DNA of 64,000 nt from an uncultured Prevotellaceae bacterium. Lineage in GTDB: Bacteria > Bacteroidota > Bacteroidia > Bacteroidales > Bacteroidaceae. Under the pieces are notes generated by a model that had not been told where the DNA came from, searched no databases, and worked only from the letters and a program-made list of their open reading frames with translations. The position numbers and the translations under genes were made by a program. The stretch lies in the NCBI GenBank assembly GCA_902800185.1, contig CADCDK010000012.1, forward strand, positions 1 through 64,000. The letters run 5' to 3'. Below are positions 6,933-14,700 of this stretch, in pieces (position 1 is the first letter of the stretch; each line of letters starts with the position of its first letter).

Positions 6933-7790
6933 ATGAAGCTCATCACTACAAACGAACAGCTAAATGCCCTGCTACCGAACATCGTTGTGTCGGTGCAAGG
7001 GGAAGTGCCGCTAATTGACAAGATGGCTCCATTTCTCGGCGCATCCGAGAAATGGGTCTGCGATGTCTTCACGTCACAACCCGTGTTCGACACCATTTGT
7101 CAATATGCGGAGGACAATGACTTGCGTGGCGCAACCACGCAGCTCATCGTCTATGAAGCATTCCGTCGGGCATTACCTCACCTTGACGTGATCCTCACAC
7201 CTAACGGGTTCGGGATTGTCAGCAATACGAACATCGCACCGGCAAGCAAGGAGCGCATAACGCGACTCCTTGATACGCTGCTTGACAACCGGGACGCAGC
7301 TATCTTGCAAGTGCTTTCACTACTCCCTGCTGAGACGGACTGGCTCAGTACGGAGCAGGCTCAGTTCTTTGCTGACACTCTTTTCCCGAACATCGATGTG
7401 ACAAATTCATTCCCCCGAAGCAACGGGGGAAAATGGGAACAGTACCTTGACCTGCGCCAGGCACTGATACCCATAGAGGAGCATATCGCTACGCAGTACA
7501 TGTCGCAACCGCTCATGTCCTTACTGCGTGCTCAGGCGCAGTCAAGCCAGTTCAGTACGGATAAGCACCGACACATCTGCCGTGTCCTCAGAGCTGTGGA
7601 AGTGGACTGCTTAAAAGAAAGCAACCACTCCGCAGCCATGCATATGGTGCATCGGACACTAACACAGTTGGTGCAGCTTATCCGTTCTAATCCAGAGGAT
7701 TTCCCTGAATGGCACAGTTCGGACACCGCACAATTATATAATCCACCCGTTTTCGAGAACAAAAAGGAAAGTCAGGGCTATTGGTTCTGA
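6933..7790 (+). CDS. Head-completion-like phage protein (DUF6712-type)
   Basis: 285 residues starting MKLITTNEQLNALLPNIVV; a TTG two codons earlier (6927) is less likely. The start (LNALLPN...GE.PLIDKM.PFL..SEKWV) recalls DUF6712, a family of Bacteroidetes phages that I associate with head-completion or adaptor genes, but this is from memory. The protein is mostly helical, soluble, without signal peptide or membrane segment. It has its own promoter (6899-6913) and is followed by the structured RNA and terminator at 7812-7970, so it appears to be a single-gene unit. Confidence 0.5.
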   Translation: MKLITTNEQLNALLPNIVVSVQGEVPLIDKMAPFLGASEKWVCDVFTSQPVFDTICQYAEDNDLRGATTQLIVYEAFRRALPHLDVILTPNGFGIVSNTNIAPASKERITRLLDTLLDNRDAAILQVLSLLPAETDWLSTEQAQFFADTLFPNIDVTNSFPRSNGGKWEQYLDLRQALIPIEEHIATQYMSQPLMSLLRAQAQSSQFSTDKHRHICRVLRAVEVDCLKESNHSAAMHMVHRTLTQLVQLIRSNPEDFPEWHSSDTAQLYNPPVFENKKESQGYWF

Positions 7791-7799
7791 ATTTATTTA

Positions 7800-7807
7800 T
7801 AATTTTG
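7800..7807 (+). promoter_or_regulatory. Possible -7 box before the 7812-7970 RNA
   Basis: TAATTTTG matches TAnnTTTG and lies just after the stop codon of the preceding gene. No clear TTTG is seen 19-21 bases upstream, so the RNA below might instead be part of the upstream message. Confidence 0.4.
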
Positions 7808-7811
7808 TGGC

Positions 7812-7970
7812 AGAAAATCGTGCTGAGAAGCACTACACTCTAGAAAAGCGCGGACATTGGCACTTATTCGTTACGGCATTTGTCTTTGTAATTTCGCTAG
7901 GTTCTAGATTCTCCGAATAATAGCTAATGCTAAGAGCGAAATGCCGTGAGGTATCTCGCTTTTTTTTTTT
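7812..7970 (+). ncRNA. Candidate structured RNA with attenuator-like alternative helices
   Basis: A gene-free stretch ending in ten T. Helices visible: GTGCT-GAGA-AGCAC (7820-7833, GNRA-type loop); an 11-bp helix 7871-7881/7939-7949 with one U-G pair; ATTTCGCT/AGCGAAAT (7891-7898/7935-7942); AGCGA/TCGCT (7935-7939/7956-7960), the terminator stem; TAGC-TAAT-GCTA (7921-7932). Segment 7935-7949 can join three different helices, so folding could decide termination. Two 7-bp matches (7839-7845/7902-7908 and 7864-7870/7914-7920) would make pseudoknots, but matches that short are expected about once by chance in a region of this size. No known family recognised. It could be a free small RNA or the regulated 3' end of the preceding message. 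Confidence 0.45.
7935..7970 (+). terminator. Intrinsic terminator with a run of ten T
   Basis: AGCGA (7935-7939) pairs with TCGCT (7956-7960), with a possible inner GAG/CTC, followed by an unbroken T-run. The stem competes with two upstream pairings (see the RNA at 7812-7970). Confidence 0.75.
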
Positions 7971-7997
7971 GTCTTTTCCCGCCACTGACTGCTTCCT

Positions 7998-8005
7998 TAC
8001 CTTTG
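7998..8005 (+). promoter_or_regulatory. -7 box placed for a leaderless or near-leaderless message
   Basis: TACCTTTG ends only four bases before the ATG at 8010, about where transcription should begin. A TTTT at 7974-7977 lies 20 bases upstream, close to the -33 position. Confidence 0.6.
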
Positions 8006-8009
8006 CGGT

Positions 8010-8738
8010 ATGAAAACAGTCATTGATTTATCTATCCCCAAAGGCTGGCACGAACTGCCAGATAAGGAATTGCGCTTCGTGTTCCGACTGCTGAACGGCA
8101 GCTACACACTCGCGCAGGTGAAAACAAGATGTCTCTTGCGATGGGCGCACATGAAAGTCGTGCGCCGGGAAGGTGGCGTGTTTATCATCAGGTACAGAAA
8201 GCAACTGTACCCGATTTCGGCACTGCAAATCACGGAGGCCATTTCAAACATGGAATGGCTCGGAGATTTCCCGCAGTACCCAGTCCGACTGTCACGGATC
8301 GGCTGGCACCGCCCAGTGCGTGCGGACTTCCAGAACGTCACCTTCGAGGATTTCCTTACTCTTGATAACTTGTATCAAGGCTATCTGCAGACACAAAACG
8401 ACAGTCTGCTACAGGAGATGGCCCGCATCCTTTATAGATATCGCTTCATCCGGCTCTCTAAAGAAGAAGCATCGAGCATCTTCTATTGGTTCACCTCCCT
8501 GAAGCGGTACTTCGCCAATCTGTTCACACACTTCTTCGGCACCGCCAAAGAGGGCGAAGCCGCCATGCTCTCCTTTAAGCAACTGCAGGAGAACATGAAC
8601 ACGCAGATCCGCGCACTCACGGGAGGCGACATCACGAAGGAGCGTGAAGTCTTGCGCATGGACTGCTGGCGTGCGCTCACAGAACTGGATGCCAAGGCAA
8701 AGGATTATGAAGAGCTGAATAAGAACACTAAAAAGTGA
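8010..8738 (+). CDS. Phage protein of unknown function (possible tail-assembly role)
   Basis: 242 residues, MKTVIDLSIPKGWHELPDKE at the start. It is basic in the middle (RWAHMKVVRREGG, RYRKQLYP), mostly helical, with no signal peptide or recognised catalytic motif. The position (after a head-completion-like gene, before the lysis and tape-measure genes) and the size would suit a tail-assembly or chaperone-type protein, but this is inference from gene order only. It is followed after four bases by the next gene and reads from the promoter at 7998-8005, with essentially no leader. Confidence 0.55.
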   Translation: MKTVIDLSIPKGWHELPDKELRFVFRLLNGSYTLAQVKTRCLLRWAHMKVVRREGGVFIIRYRKQLYPISALQITEAISNMEWLGDFPQYPVRLSRIGWHRPVRADFQNVTFEDFLTLDNLYQGYLQTQNDSLLQEMARILYRYRFIRLSKEEASSIFYWFTSLKRYFANLFTHFFGTAKEGEAAMLSFKQLQENMNTQIRALTGGDITKEREVLRMDCWRALTELDAKAKDYEELNKNTKK

Positions 8739-8742
8739 AATC

Positions 8743-9534
8743 ATGGATAAACAGTTTACACTCAAATTGCAGGAGTGGATGAATACTCCTGCCAGTGAAA
8801 GGGATTATGAGCAGGGCGCAACATTCTTGCTACAGCTCACAAACAACAAGATTCTGTATCGGAACATCAGCCGTGACCCAAAGCGTCACGCTGAGTTCAT
8901 CGAGTTCAAAATCAAGAGGTATCTCCAGTACCGACTGCAAGACCTTACCCACGAAGAGGTACAGGCCATGCAGCAACAGGTGGACGGCATCGTTCAGGAA
9001 CATGCCCTTGATAAGGAGGCTCCCTCACCACAAGGCGACGCGCCCGGTTCGGAAGCCCAGGAGTGGAGAGGTGGCAAACGTGCCGACCACGACACGCTGC
9101 CCCCGGAGATACAGGCTCTCTATGTAGAGAACGCCAGCATCAATCAGAAGATGCGTGAACTGCATCTTCAACTGAGAATGCTTTCGACAGCAAATAGTAC
9201 CTGCCCTGATTCCGACCGCTATCCGTTCCTCAAAGAGATTATCGAACTGGATAAGCGGTATCATCAGAACTGGCAGGAGTATGATCGCTACGTCGCTGAT
9301 GCGGACAAGACCGCAACGGCTCCAAGCGTTCAGGCAGAACAGTCGCTTGAAGAGTCTGCACGGCTGGAACAGAAGAATCTCCTGCGCCAGATTAACCTGG
9401 CTAAAGGTCGATACAAGAAGAATCCTTCGGACAAGACGAAGGACTCCATCCTCTCGCTGTACAAGCAGCTTACCGCTCCATCGGAAGCACTGACTGCCGA
9501 ACTGCAACAGTTGGGCATCCTTACTAATCCATAA
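8743..9534 (+). CDS. Coiled-coil phage protein of unknown function
   Basis: 263 residues, very rich in Gln, Glu and Lys. Residues about 50-85 and 120-250 are predicted long helices (for example LEESARLEQKNLLRQINLAK) separated by a Pro/Gly/Ser-rich hinge near 90-110 (EAPSPQGDAPGSEAQEW). There is no membrane segment or catalytic signature. It is translationally close to the preceding gene (four bases) and precedes the holin by eleven bases. The gene order in tailed phages suggests a virion-assembly or scaffold role, but nothing in the sequence proves it. Confidence 0.55.
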   Translation: MDKQFTLKLQEWMNTPASERDYEQGATFLLQLTNNKILYRNISRDPKRHAEFIEFKIKRYLQYRLQDLTHEEVQAMQQQVDGIVQEHALDKEAPSPQGDAPGSEAQEWRGGKRADHDTLPPEIQALYVENASINQKMRELHLQLRMLSTANSTCPDSDRYPFLKEIIELDKRYHQNWQEYDRYVADADKTATAPSVQAEQSLEESARLEQKNLLRQINLAKGRYKKNPSDKTKDSILSLYKQLTAPSEALTAELQQLGILTNP

Positions 9535-9545
9535 ATTCCTGAATT

Positions 9546-9806
9546 ATGAAACCAACAGTCAAAATTCAGTATTTCATCGCCGTAGCTGCATTTATAGCGG
9601 CTATCGGCTTTGGCATCGCAGGATTCATCGTACCACCTCCGGGAGAGGTGCACGATTCCGTGCTGTACCTCATCGCTCAGTTCTTGCTGCTCACTGCATC
9701 TATACTGGGTGTAGGTGCTATGTTCGCATCACAGAAGATTTCATTGCAGAAGAAAATGCAGCAGTTGCAAGGAAAGGAGGAGGAAGAAAATGAGGAGCAT
9801 CAATGA
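9546..9806 (+). CDS. Holin-like small membrane protein
   Basis: 86 residues with two hydrophobic segments (about 9-30 and 40-62) and a highly charged C-terminal tail (KKMQQLQGKEEEENEEHQ). Small two-helix proteins encoded directly before an endolysin are typically holins, which form inner-membrane lesions at the time of lysis. The end overlaps the amidase start by 17 bases, indicating translational coupling. The assignment depends on topology and context; the sequence itself matches no holin family that I recall exactly. Confidence 0.7.
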   Translation: MKPTVKIQYFIAVAAFIAAIGFGIAGFIVPPPGEVHDSVLYLIAQFLLLTASILGVGAMFASQKISLQKKMQQLQGKEEEENEEHQ

Positions 9807-10743
9807 AATCATCGTCCATTGCTCGGCCACTCCTGAAGGAAGAGATGTCACTGTCAAGGACATTGACAACTGGCATCGAGCACGGAAGTTCCGATGCATC
9901 GGCTATCACTATGTGATTTACCGGGATGGAAGCATACACACTGGCCGACCACTTGAAGAAGTGGGGGCGCATTGTGTAGGCCATAACAAACACTCCATCG
10001 GCATCTGCTACATCGGCGGCATGACTGCCGACATGAAGAAGGATAAGGACACGCGAACACCCGAACAGAAAAAGGCGCTCATCGCCTTACTGAAGGAGCT
10101 GAAAGCCAAATACCCCAATGCAACCATACATGGGCATCGGGAGTACGCTAATAAGGCATGTCCTTCGTTTGATGCCTTCAAGGAGTATCGCAATCTGGCA
10201 GTGACCATCCTGCTCGTCTTTGCAAGCTGCTTTCTTACTGCGTGTCGTACCACGCAGCGGACGCTCGAAGAAAAGGTAGATAGTACGATGCAGCAGGCTA
10301 CGTCGTCTTCTACCACTTCTCTCGCTGTGGACAAGTTCTTGCAGAGCCTTGTCCTGAATATCGACAGCATCGTATTCACATCGCTGTCTGTGCCGCAGGT
10401 GCCACAAGCCGACGATAGCACAGGGCATATCGGTCGGACTTGTGACATCAGCGGCTCCAAGCCTTGTGCGGAAAGCAACCGCACAAGTAACACGCTACCG
10501 CGCATCCAACAAACACAAGTCGTAGTAAAGGGCTTGCGCCTACAGACACACACTGCCGACAGCAGTAGCGTTATCACGGTGACAGCCGACAGTAGTTCGC
10601 ATCATTCCAGTTATCACTCGAATGTTAAAGCGAAAGTAAAGAAGCAGCCGTCAATACGGTTGCATCTTTCTCTCTTAGCCATTGCCGGAATAGTCATTGC
10701 GGCAATAGCCTGGTTCATCCGTAAAAGGCGTTTGTTCCCATAG
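9790..10743 (+). CDS. Endolysin (N-acetylmuramoyl-L-alanine amidase) fused to a lipoprotein/spanin-like tail
   Basis: 317 residues from ATG 9790. Residues 1-135 are an amidase_2/PGRP domain: zinc ligands H10 (IIVHCSA), H116 (HGHRE) and C124 (KACPSFD), as in T7 lysozyme, which cuts the amide bond between MurNAc and L-Ala. Directly after it (137-152) comes a hydrophobic stretch ending LTAC, a lipobox, then a Ser/Thr-rich region and a C-terminal membrane segment (about 293-312, followed by RKRR). In many Bacteroidales phages the amidase and a small lipoprotein are, as I recall, separate genes; here they share one frame. A GTG at 10201 could start the second part separately. The expected stop between them is absent, so this is either a true fusion or a lost stop codon. 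Confidence 0.8.
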   Translation: MRSINEIIVHCSATPEGRDVTVKDIDNWHRARKFRCIGYHYVIYRDGSIHTGRPLEEVGAHCVGHNKHSIGICYIGGMTADMKKDKDTRTPEQKKALIALLKELKAKYPNATIHGHREYANKACPSFDAFKEYRNLAVTILLVFASCFLTACRTTQRTLEEKVDSTMQQATSSSTTSLAVDKFLQSLVLNIDSIVFTSLSVPQVPQADDSTGHIGRTCDISGSKPCAESNRTSNTLPRIQQTQVVVKGLRLQTHTADSSSVITVTADSSSHHSSYHSNVKAKVKKQPSIRLHLSLLAIAGIVIAAIAWFIRKRRLFP

Positions 10744-10820
10744 CAACCCTACGCAGTTCCGCTACGACAACAGACAAGAGACAGTGCCGGAAGTAAGTGT
10801 TGGTTCTCTTCACGGCGAAT

Positions 10821-10878
10821 AGGATATGAGTCCGCATCACATTCCAGATGGAAAGAGGTGCGGGCTTTTTCATATCCT
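10821..10878 (+). terminator. Long nested hairpin terminator of the lysis cluster
   Basis: Outer stem AGGATATGA/TCATATCCT (10821-10829/10870-10878), middle stem CCGCA/TGCGG (10832-10836/10859-10863), inner TTCC/GGAA (10842-10853). A T-run (10866-10870) follows the middle stem, so the CCGCA stem is the effective terminator and the outer stem is an additional palindrome. Confidence 0.75.
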
Positions 10879-11076
10879 GTCCGCTGTGGCTCACTGGCAC
10901 ACACACTTTCGGCAACATTGCATTCTGCTTCTTGTCTTCTTTGTCTGCGCTGCTCTTGCTACTGTTGCTGTGGGAACATGATGGGCAAGCCCAAGCCTGC
11001 CGCTGTGCCCTAACACCTCCCGCTGCTATGGATTGCATCTATACGCAGGGGGAGCCATTACCGCACATCGGGGCTT

Positions 11077-11151
11077 ACACGCGCACACGCGAGGATTAAA
11101 TAAGTACACGCGAGAGTGAAAATGTGGTAGTACAAGCCTATCACATTTCAC
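11077..11151. repeat. ACACGCG iterations and adjacent inverted repeat
   Basis: ACACGCG occurs at 11077-11083, 11085-11091 and 11106-11112, followed at once by GTGAAAATGTG (11116-11126) and CACATTTCAC (11142-11151), an inverted repeat perfect except for one bulged A. Short direct repeats beside a palindrome resemble replication or nicking sites, but no replication gene is present to support that. Confidence 0.5.
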
Positions 11152-11223
11152 ACACGCATGACAGCATCTTACCGCGCATTGGGCGGTGGGTGTGGTGTGG
11201 CGGTGGGTGGCGATGGCTAAAAA

Positions 11224-11318
11224 GCCGTAACCCTTTGCCTTTTTCGGGTGGTGTCGGGGGCTTTTTGCTTATGGCGCAACCTCGAAGCCTTGCAGAAATG
11301 CCGTAACCTTTTGCCTTT
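11224..11318 (+). repeat. Direct repeat of a 19-mer
   Basis: GCCGTAACCCTTTGCCTTT at 11224-11242 and GCCGTAACCTTTTGCCTTT at 11300-11318 differ in one base. A related TTTTCGGGYGGTGT element follows at 11242 and again at 11345. Function unknown. Confidence 0.6.
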
Positions 11319-11691
11319 CGTGAAATGGTGAGACCCTTGCACCTTTTCGGGCGGTGTGTCGTGGCTTGTCATCGTTGGCGAGTCCATGAAGCGGATTTTG
11401 AAGCGGTGAGACTGCCGAACCTCATTTTTTAAGAGACTGCCGCTACATATTCCGCTCGAAACTGACCCGAAGGCAAGGGCGCACGATGCAGGGCGGTCGG
11501 GGGGTGTGTACACAGAAACGAGGGGAAAATTCTTTTTCCCTCGACCCTTTTGTTTTGATACTCAACGCTTTGCGTCGCGGAGGGCTGGAAAAGTTCAAAA
11601 TTTTCTTTAAGCCTTGATTTTCTTTGGCGGCTTTGCAGGTTTGAAACGGCAATTTTCCGATGGTTTGCCGTCTTTTCCAGCCCGTTTTTTC

Positions 11692-11706
11692 AGCGGTATT
11701 TTTGCA
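11692..11706 (+). promoter_or_regulatory. Promoter block of the tape-measure operon
   Basis: AGCGGTATTTTTGCA, identical to 6899-6913, with -7 box TATTTTTG at 11697-11704. The ATG of the tape-measure gene follows at 11731. Confidence 0.6.
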
Positions 11707-11730
11707 ACGTAATTCTTACTTTCTGCAAAA

Positions 11731-14700
11731 ATGAGCGATTTATCTTCTAAGGCAACCGTTGACCTGCTAATCAACGGACAACAAGCACAGCAGACACTGC
11801 AACAGTTGCGACAGAATGCGCTACAGTTGGAGTCTGCCATCGCTAAGGCAGCCGCAACGGGCAATAAGACCGACCTGAAGCGTCTGCGAAAGGAACTCAC
11901 AGATACCAAGAGGCAAATCCGTGAGATTGAGTCGGCAACACAGCAGGTGGAGCATGTACTGCGCAACCTGGACCGCGCCACACCTCGTGAATTGAACAAG
12001 GCACTGCAAACGCTTAACCGACAGCTGGACTACATCGAGAGGGGAAGCGATGCATGGAACGCCCATGTGGAGAAAATCAAACGGGTAAAGGCTGAACTAA
12101 AGGAGGTAAACAACCAACTGCGCGACGGAGAAGGGTTCTGGGATCGCTTCAACCGCAAGATGAATGACTGGCAGACAACACTCATGGCTGGTGCCGCTGC
12201 CGTCACAGGTCTCATCATGGCCGGACGCTCTGCAGTAAGTGCCTACGCGGAAATGGACGCAGAAATGGCGAATGTCCGCAAATACACGGGCATGGATGCG
12301 GAACAGGTGACAGAACTGAATGAGGAGCTGAAGAAGATAGATACCCGCACGTCCCGTGAGGAACTGAATAAGCTGGCACAGGAAGCCGGAAGACTGGGAA
12401 AATCCTCACAGGAGGATGTGCTCGGCTTCGTGCGTGCTGCCAATCAAATCAATGTGGCACTGGATGAATTGGGAGAAGGGGCTACGCTGACACTATCGAA
12501 GCTGACAAACATCTTCGGGGATGAGGAACGGCTCGGAACGGAGAAGGCCCTGCTTTCCGTGGGTTCTGTCATCAATGAGCTTTCGCAGAACTGTACGGCA
12601 TCGGCTCCATACCTCGCAAACTTCGCACAGCGCATGGCTGGTGTCGGCGCACAAGCAAGAATGACAATCCCTGAAATCATGGGATTGGCCGCTGTGCTTG
12701 ACAGCCAAGGGCAGAAGGTGGAGATGTCTTCTACAGCTGTATCGAAGCTGATTATGGACATGTTCAAGCAACAGGACCAAATCATCAAGGCAACGGGGCT
12801 GAATGCCAAGAAGTTCAAAGAGACGGTGACCAAGGACACCAACGCCGGATTGATGATGCTGTTGGAGCAACTGCACTCGCTGGGTAACATCGATGTGCTG
12901 GCTCCAGTATTCAAGGACATGGGAGAGAACGGTGCCCGTGCAGCGCAGGTGATATCGGCACTGGCTGGCAATCTGGAGATGATACGCTGGGAACAGGAGG
13001 AAGCAGCAAAGGCTTTTGCAGAAGCTACGTCTGTCACCAAGGAGTACGACGTGCAGAACAATACAGTGCAAGCGGGTCTGGAGAAAGCCCGTAAGCGTGT
13101 GAATGAAATGGCAGTTGAGTTGGGTGAGAAACTGCAGCCTGTCATGCGGCATGTACTGAGCAGCACGACAATGATCCTAAAGCTTCTCTCTACGATGGTG
13201 GACTTCATCGTAAGGTATAAGGTGGAAATCATTTCGGCAGCAGCGGCCATCGGCATCTATAACGTGGCAGTGAACTTAGCCGTCATACGCACGAAAGCGG
13301 TGGCAGCGGCTACGGCTGTATGGCATGGTATCATCAAAGTGGGTAACATGCTGTTTCCCATCTATAACATTCTGGTACTGGCCACCTCGGTTGCATACAA
13401 CAAAGTGGCTGGTAATGCGACCAGGGCAGCAGCAGCTACGCGCTTGCTGAATGCGGCTGTGAAGGCTAATCCGTTTGGATTGCTGGCTACGGCATTGATT
13501 GCAGCGGTGGCTGCTATAGCGGCATGGACGGCAAAGGTTCGTTCTGCCAAAGAGGAACAGGAAAGGCTGAAGCGTGAGGCAAAGCTGGCTGCTACCGAAA
13601 TCAAGGAGGTGGAGGGAAAGATTGCGGAAGAGACATCGGCTGTCAAGCGACTGAAGGATGCCATCGACAGCGAGAACATAGGGAGTAAGCGCAGGAACGC
13701 GCTTATCCATGAGTTCAATAATCGCTTCGGCAGCTATCTCTCCAAACTGCTGACAGAGAAGGCAACTGCCCAGGATCTTGCCAACGCCTACAGGGAGGTG
13801 GTCAAGAACCTGCGTGCCAAGATGCTTCTGGAAGCAAAGGAGAAGGATATGAAAGAGAATGTCGGGGTACGCTATGGATGGGAGGCACAGAAATTGGCGG
13901 ACTTCGACGCTGTGGCAAGAAACAGCGGCTCAGTGATGACAGGCGACTGGCTGAAAGCAGTGGTTGATGAACAGTTCCAGAAAGGGAACAGGAGCTACAA
14001 GTCGCTACAGTCTGCTGTATTCAAGAATGGATATGCTCCAATGATGATGCGTGACGGGTATGGGGGTGACAACTATGACCAGGAGGCAAACAGTCTGATG
14101 CAGGAAAAGATGGATGAATACATCCGGCAGTATATCAGTACCCGCTTTCATGAGCAGCGAGTAAACCGTAAATGGGAGCCTTATCAGAAGGACATTGACG
14201 CAGGTCTCGAAGCGGCCTTATCCATGGACGGCGGAACAGATTTCGGAGGCACAACTCCGACACCTGAGCCGTCTGGTGGAAATACTGGCACTGTGGACAA
14301 GTTTGCCAAGGAAAAGGAATGGAAGGCACGCGAGGAAGCAACAAACCGCATTGAATATGCCACTGGCGAAAAGGACTACCTCGAATATACGAAGCGGATG
14401 CTGGAGATAGAAGTGGAGTTCAACAAGAAGAAACTGGAGCATACTGACCTCTCGGCAGAGGAAAGGCTGGCCATTGAAGCGGCATACTACGAAGCAATCC
14501 AGAAACAGAAGGAGGATGCGGACAAGCAGACCATAGAGGATGTAGCGGCTGCATACAATGAGCAGGTAGCCCAAGAAAAGCAGCGGTACATCGATGGGCT
14601 GGTGTCCTACGAGGTGTATCAGGAGGCTTTGGAAGAGTTGGAGATTGAGCACCTGAACAAGATGGTCACTCTCTATGCCAAAGGCTCCAAAGAGCAGCTT

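Larger units (their letters stand above)
10879..11691. other. Second long interval without a convincing gene, repeat-containing
   Basis: About 0.8 kb with no frame I would accept as a gene; a plus frame (10848-11099) overlaps the terminator and reads as low-complexity Leu/Cys/Ala. The interval holds three ACACGCG copies (11077, 11085, 11106), an inverted repeat 11116-11151, and a 19-mer repeated with one mismatch (11224-11242 and 11300-11318). Base composition is C/T-rich in the first half and G-rich near 11180-11260. It sits between the lysis cluster and the tape-measure gene, where tailed phages normally have no gap. Confidence 0.5.

Noticed and set aside
10848-11099. Plus-strand frame of 83 codons as a membrane protein
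   Set aside because: It begins inside the terminator hairpin, and the Leu run comes from CTG/CTT-rich non-coding sequence.
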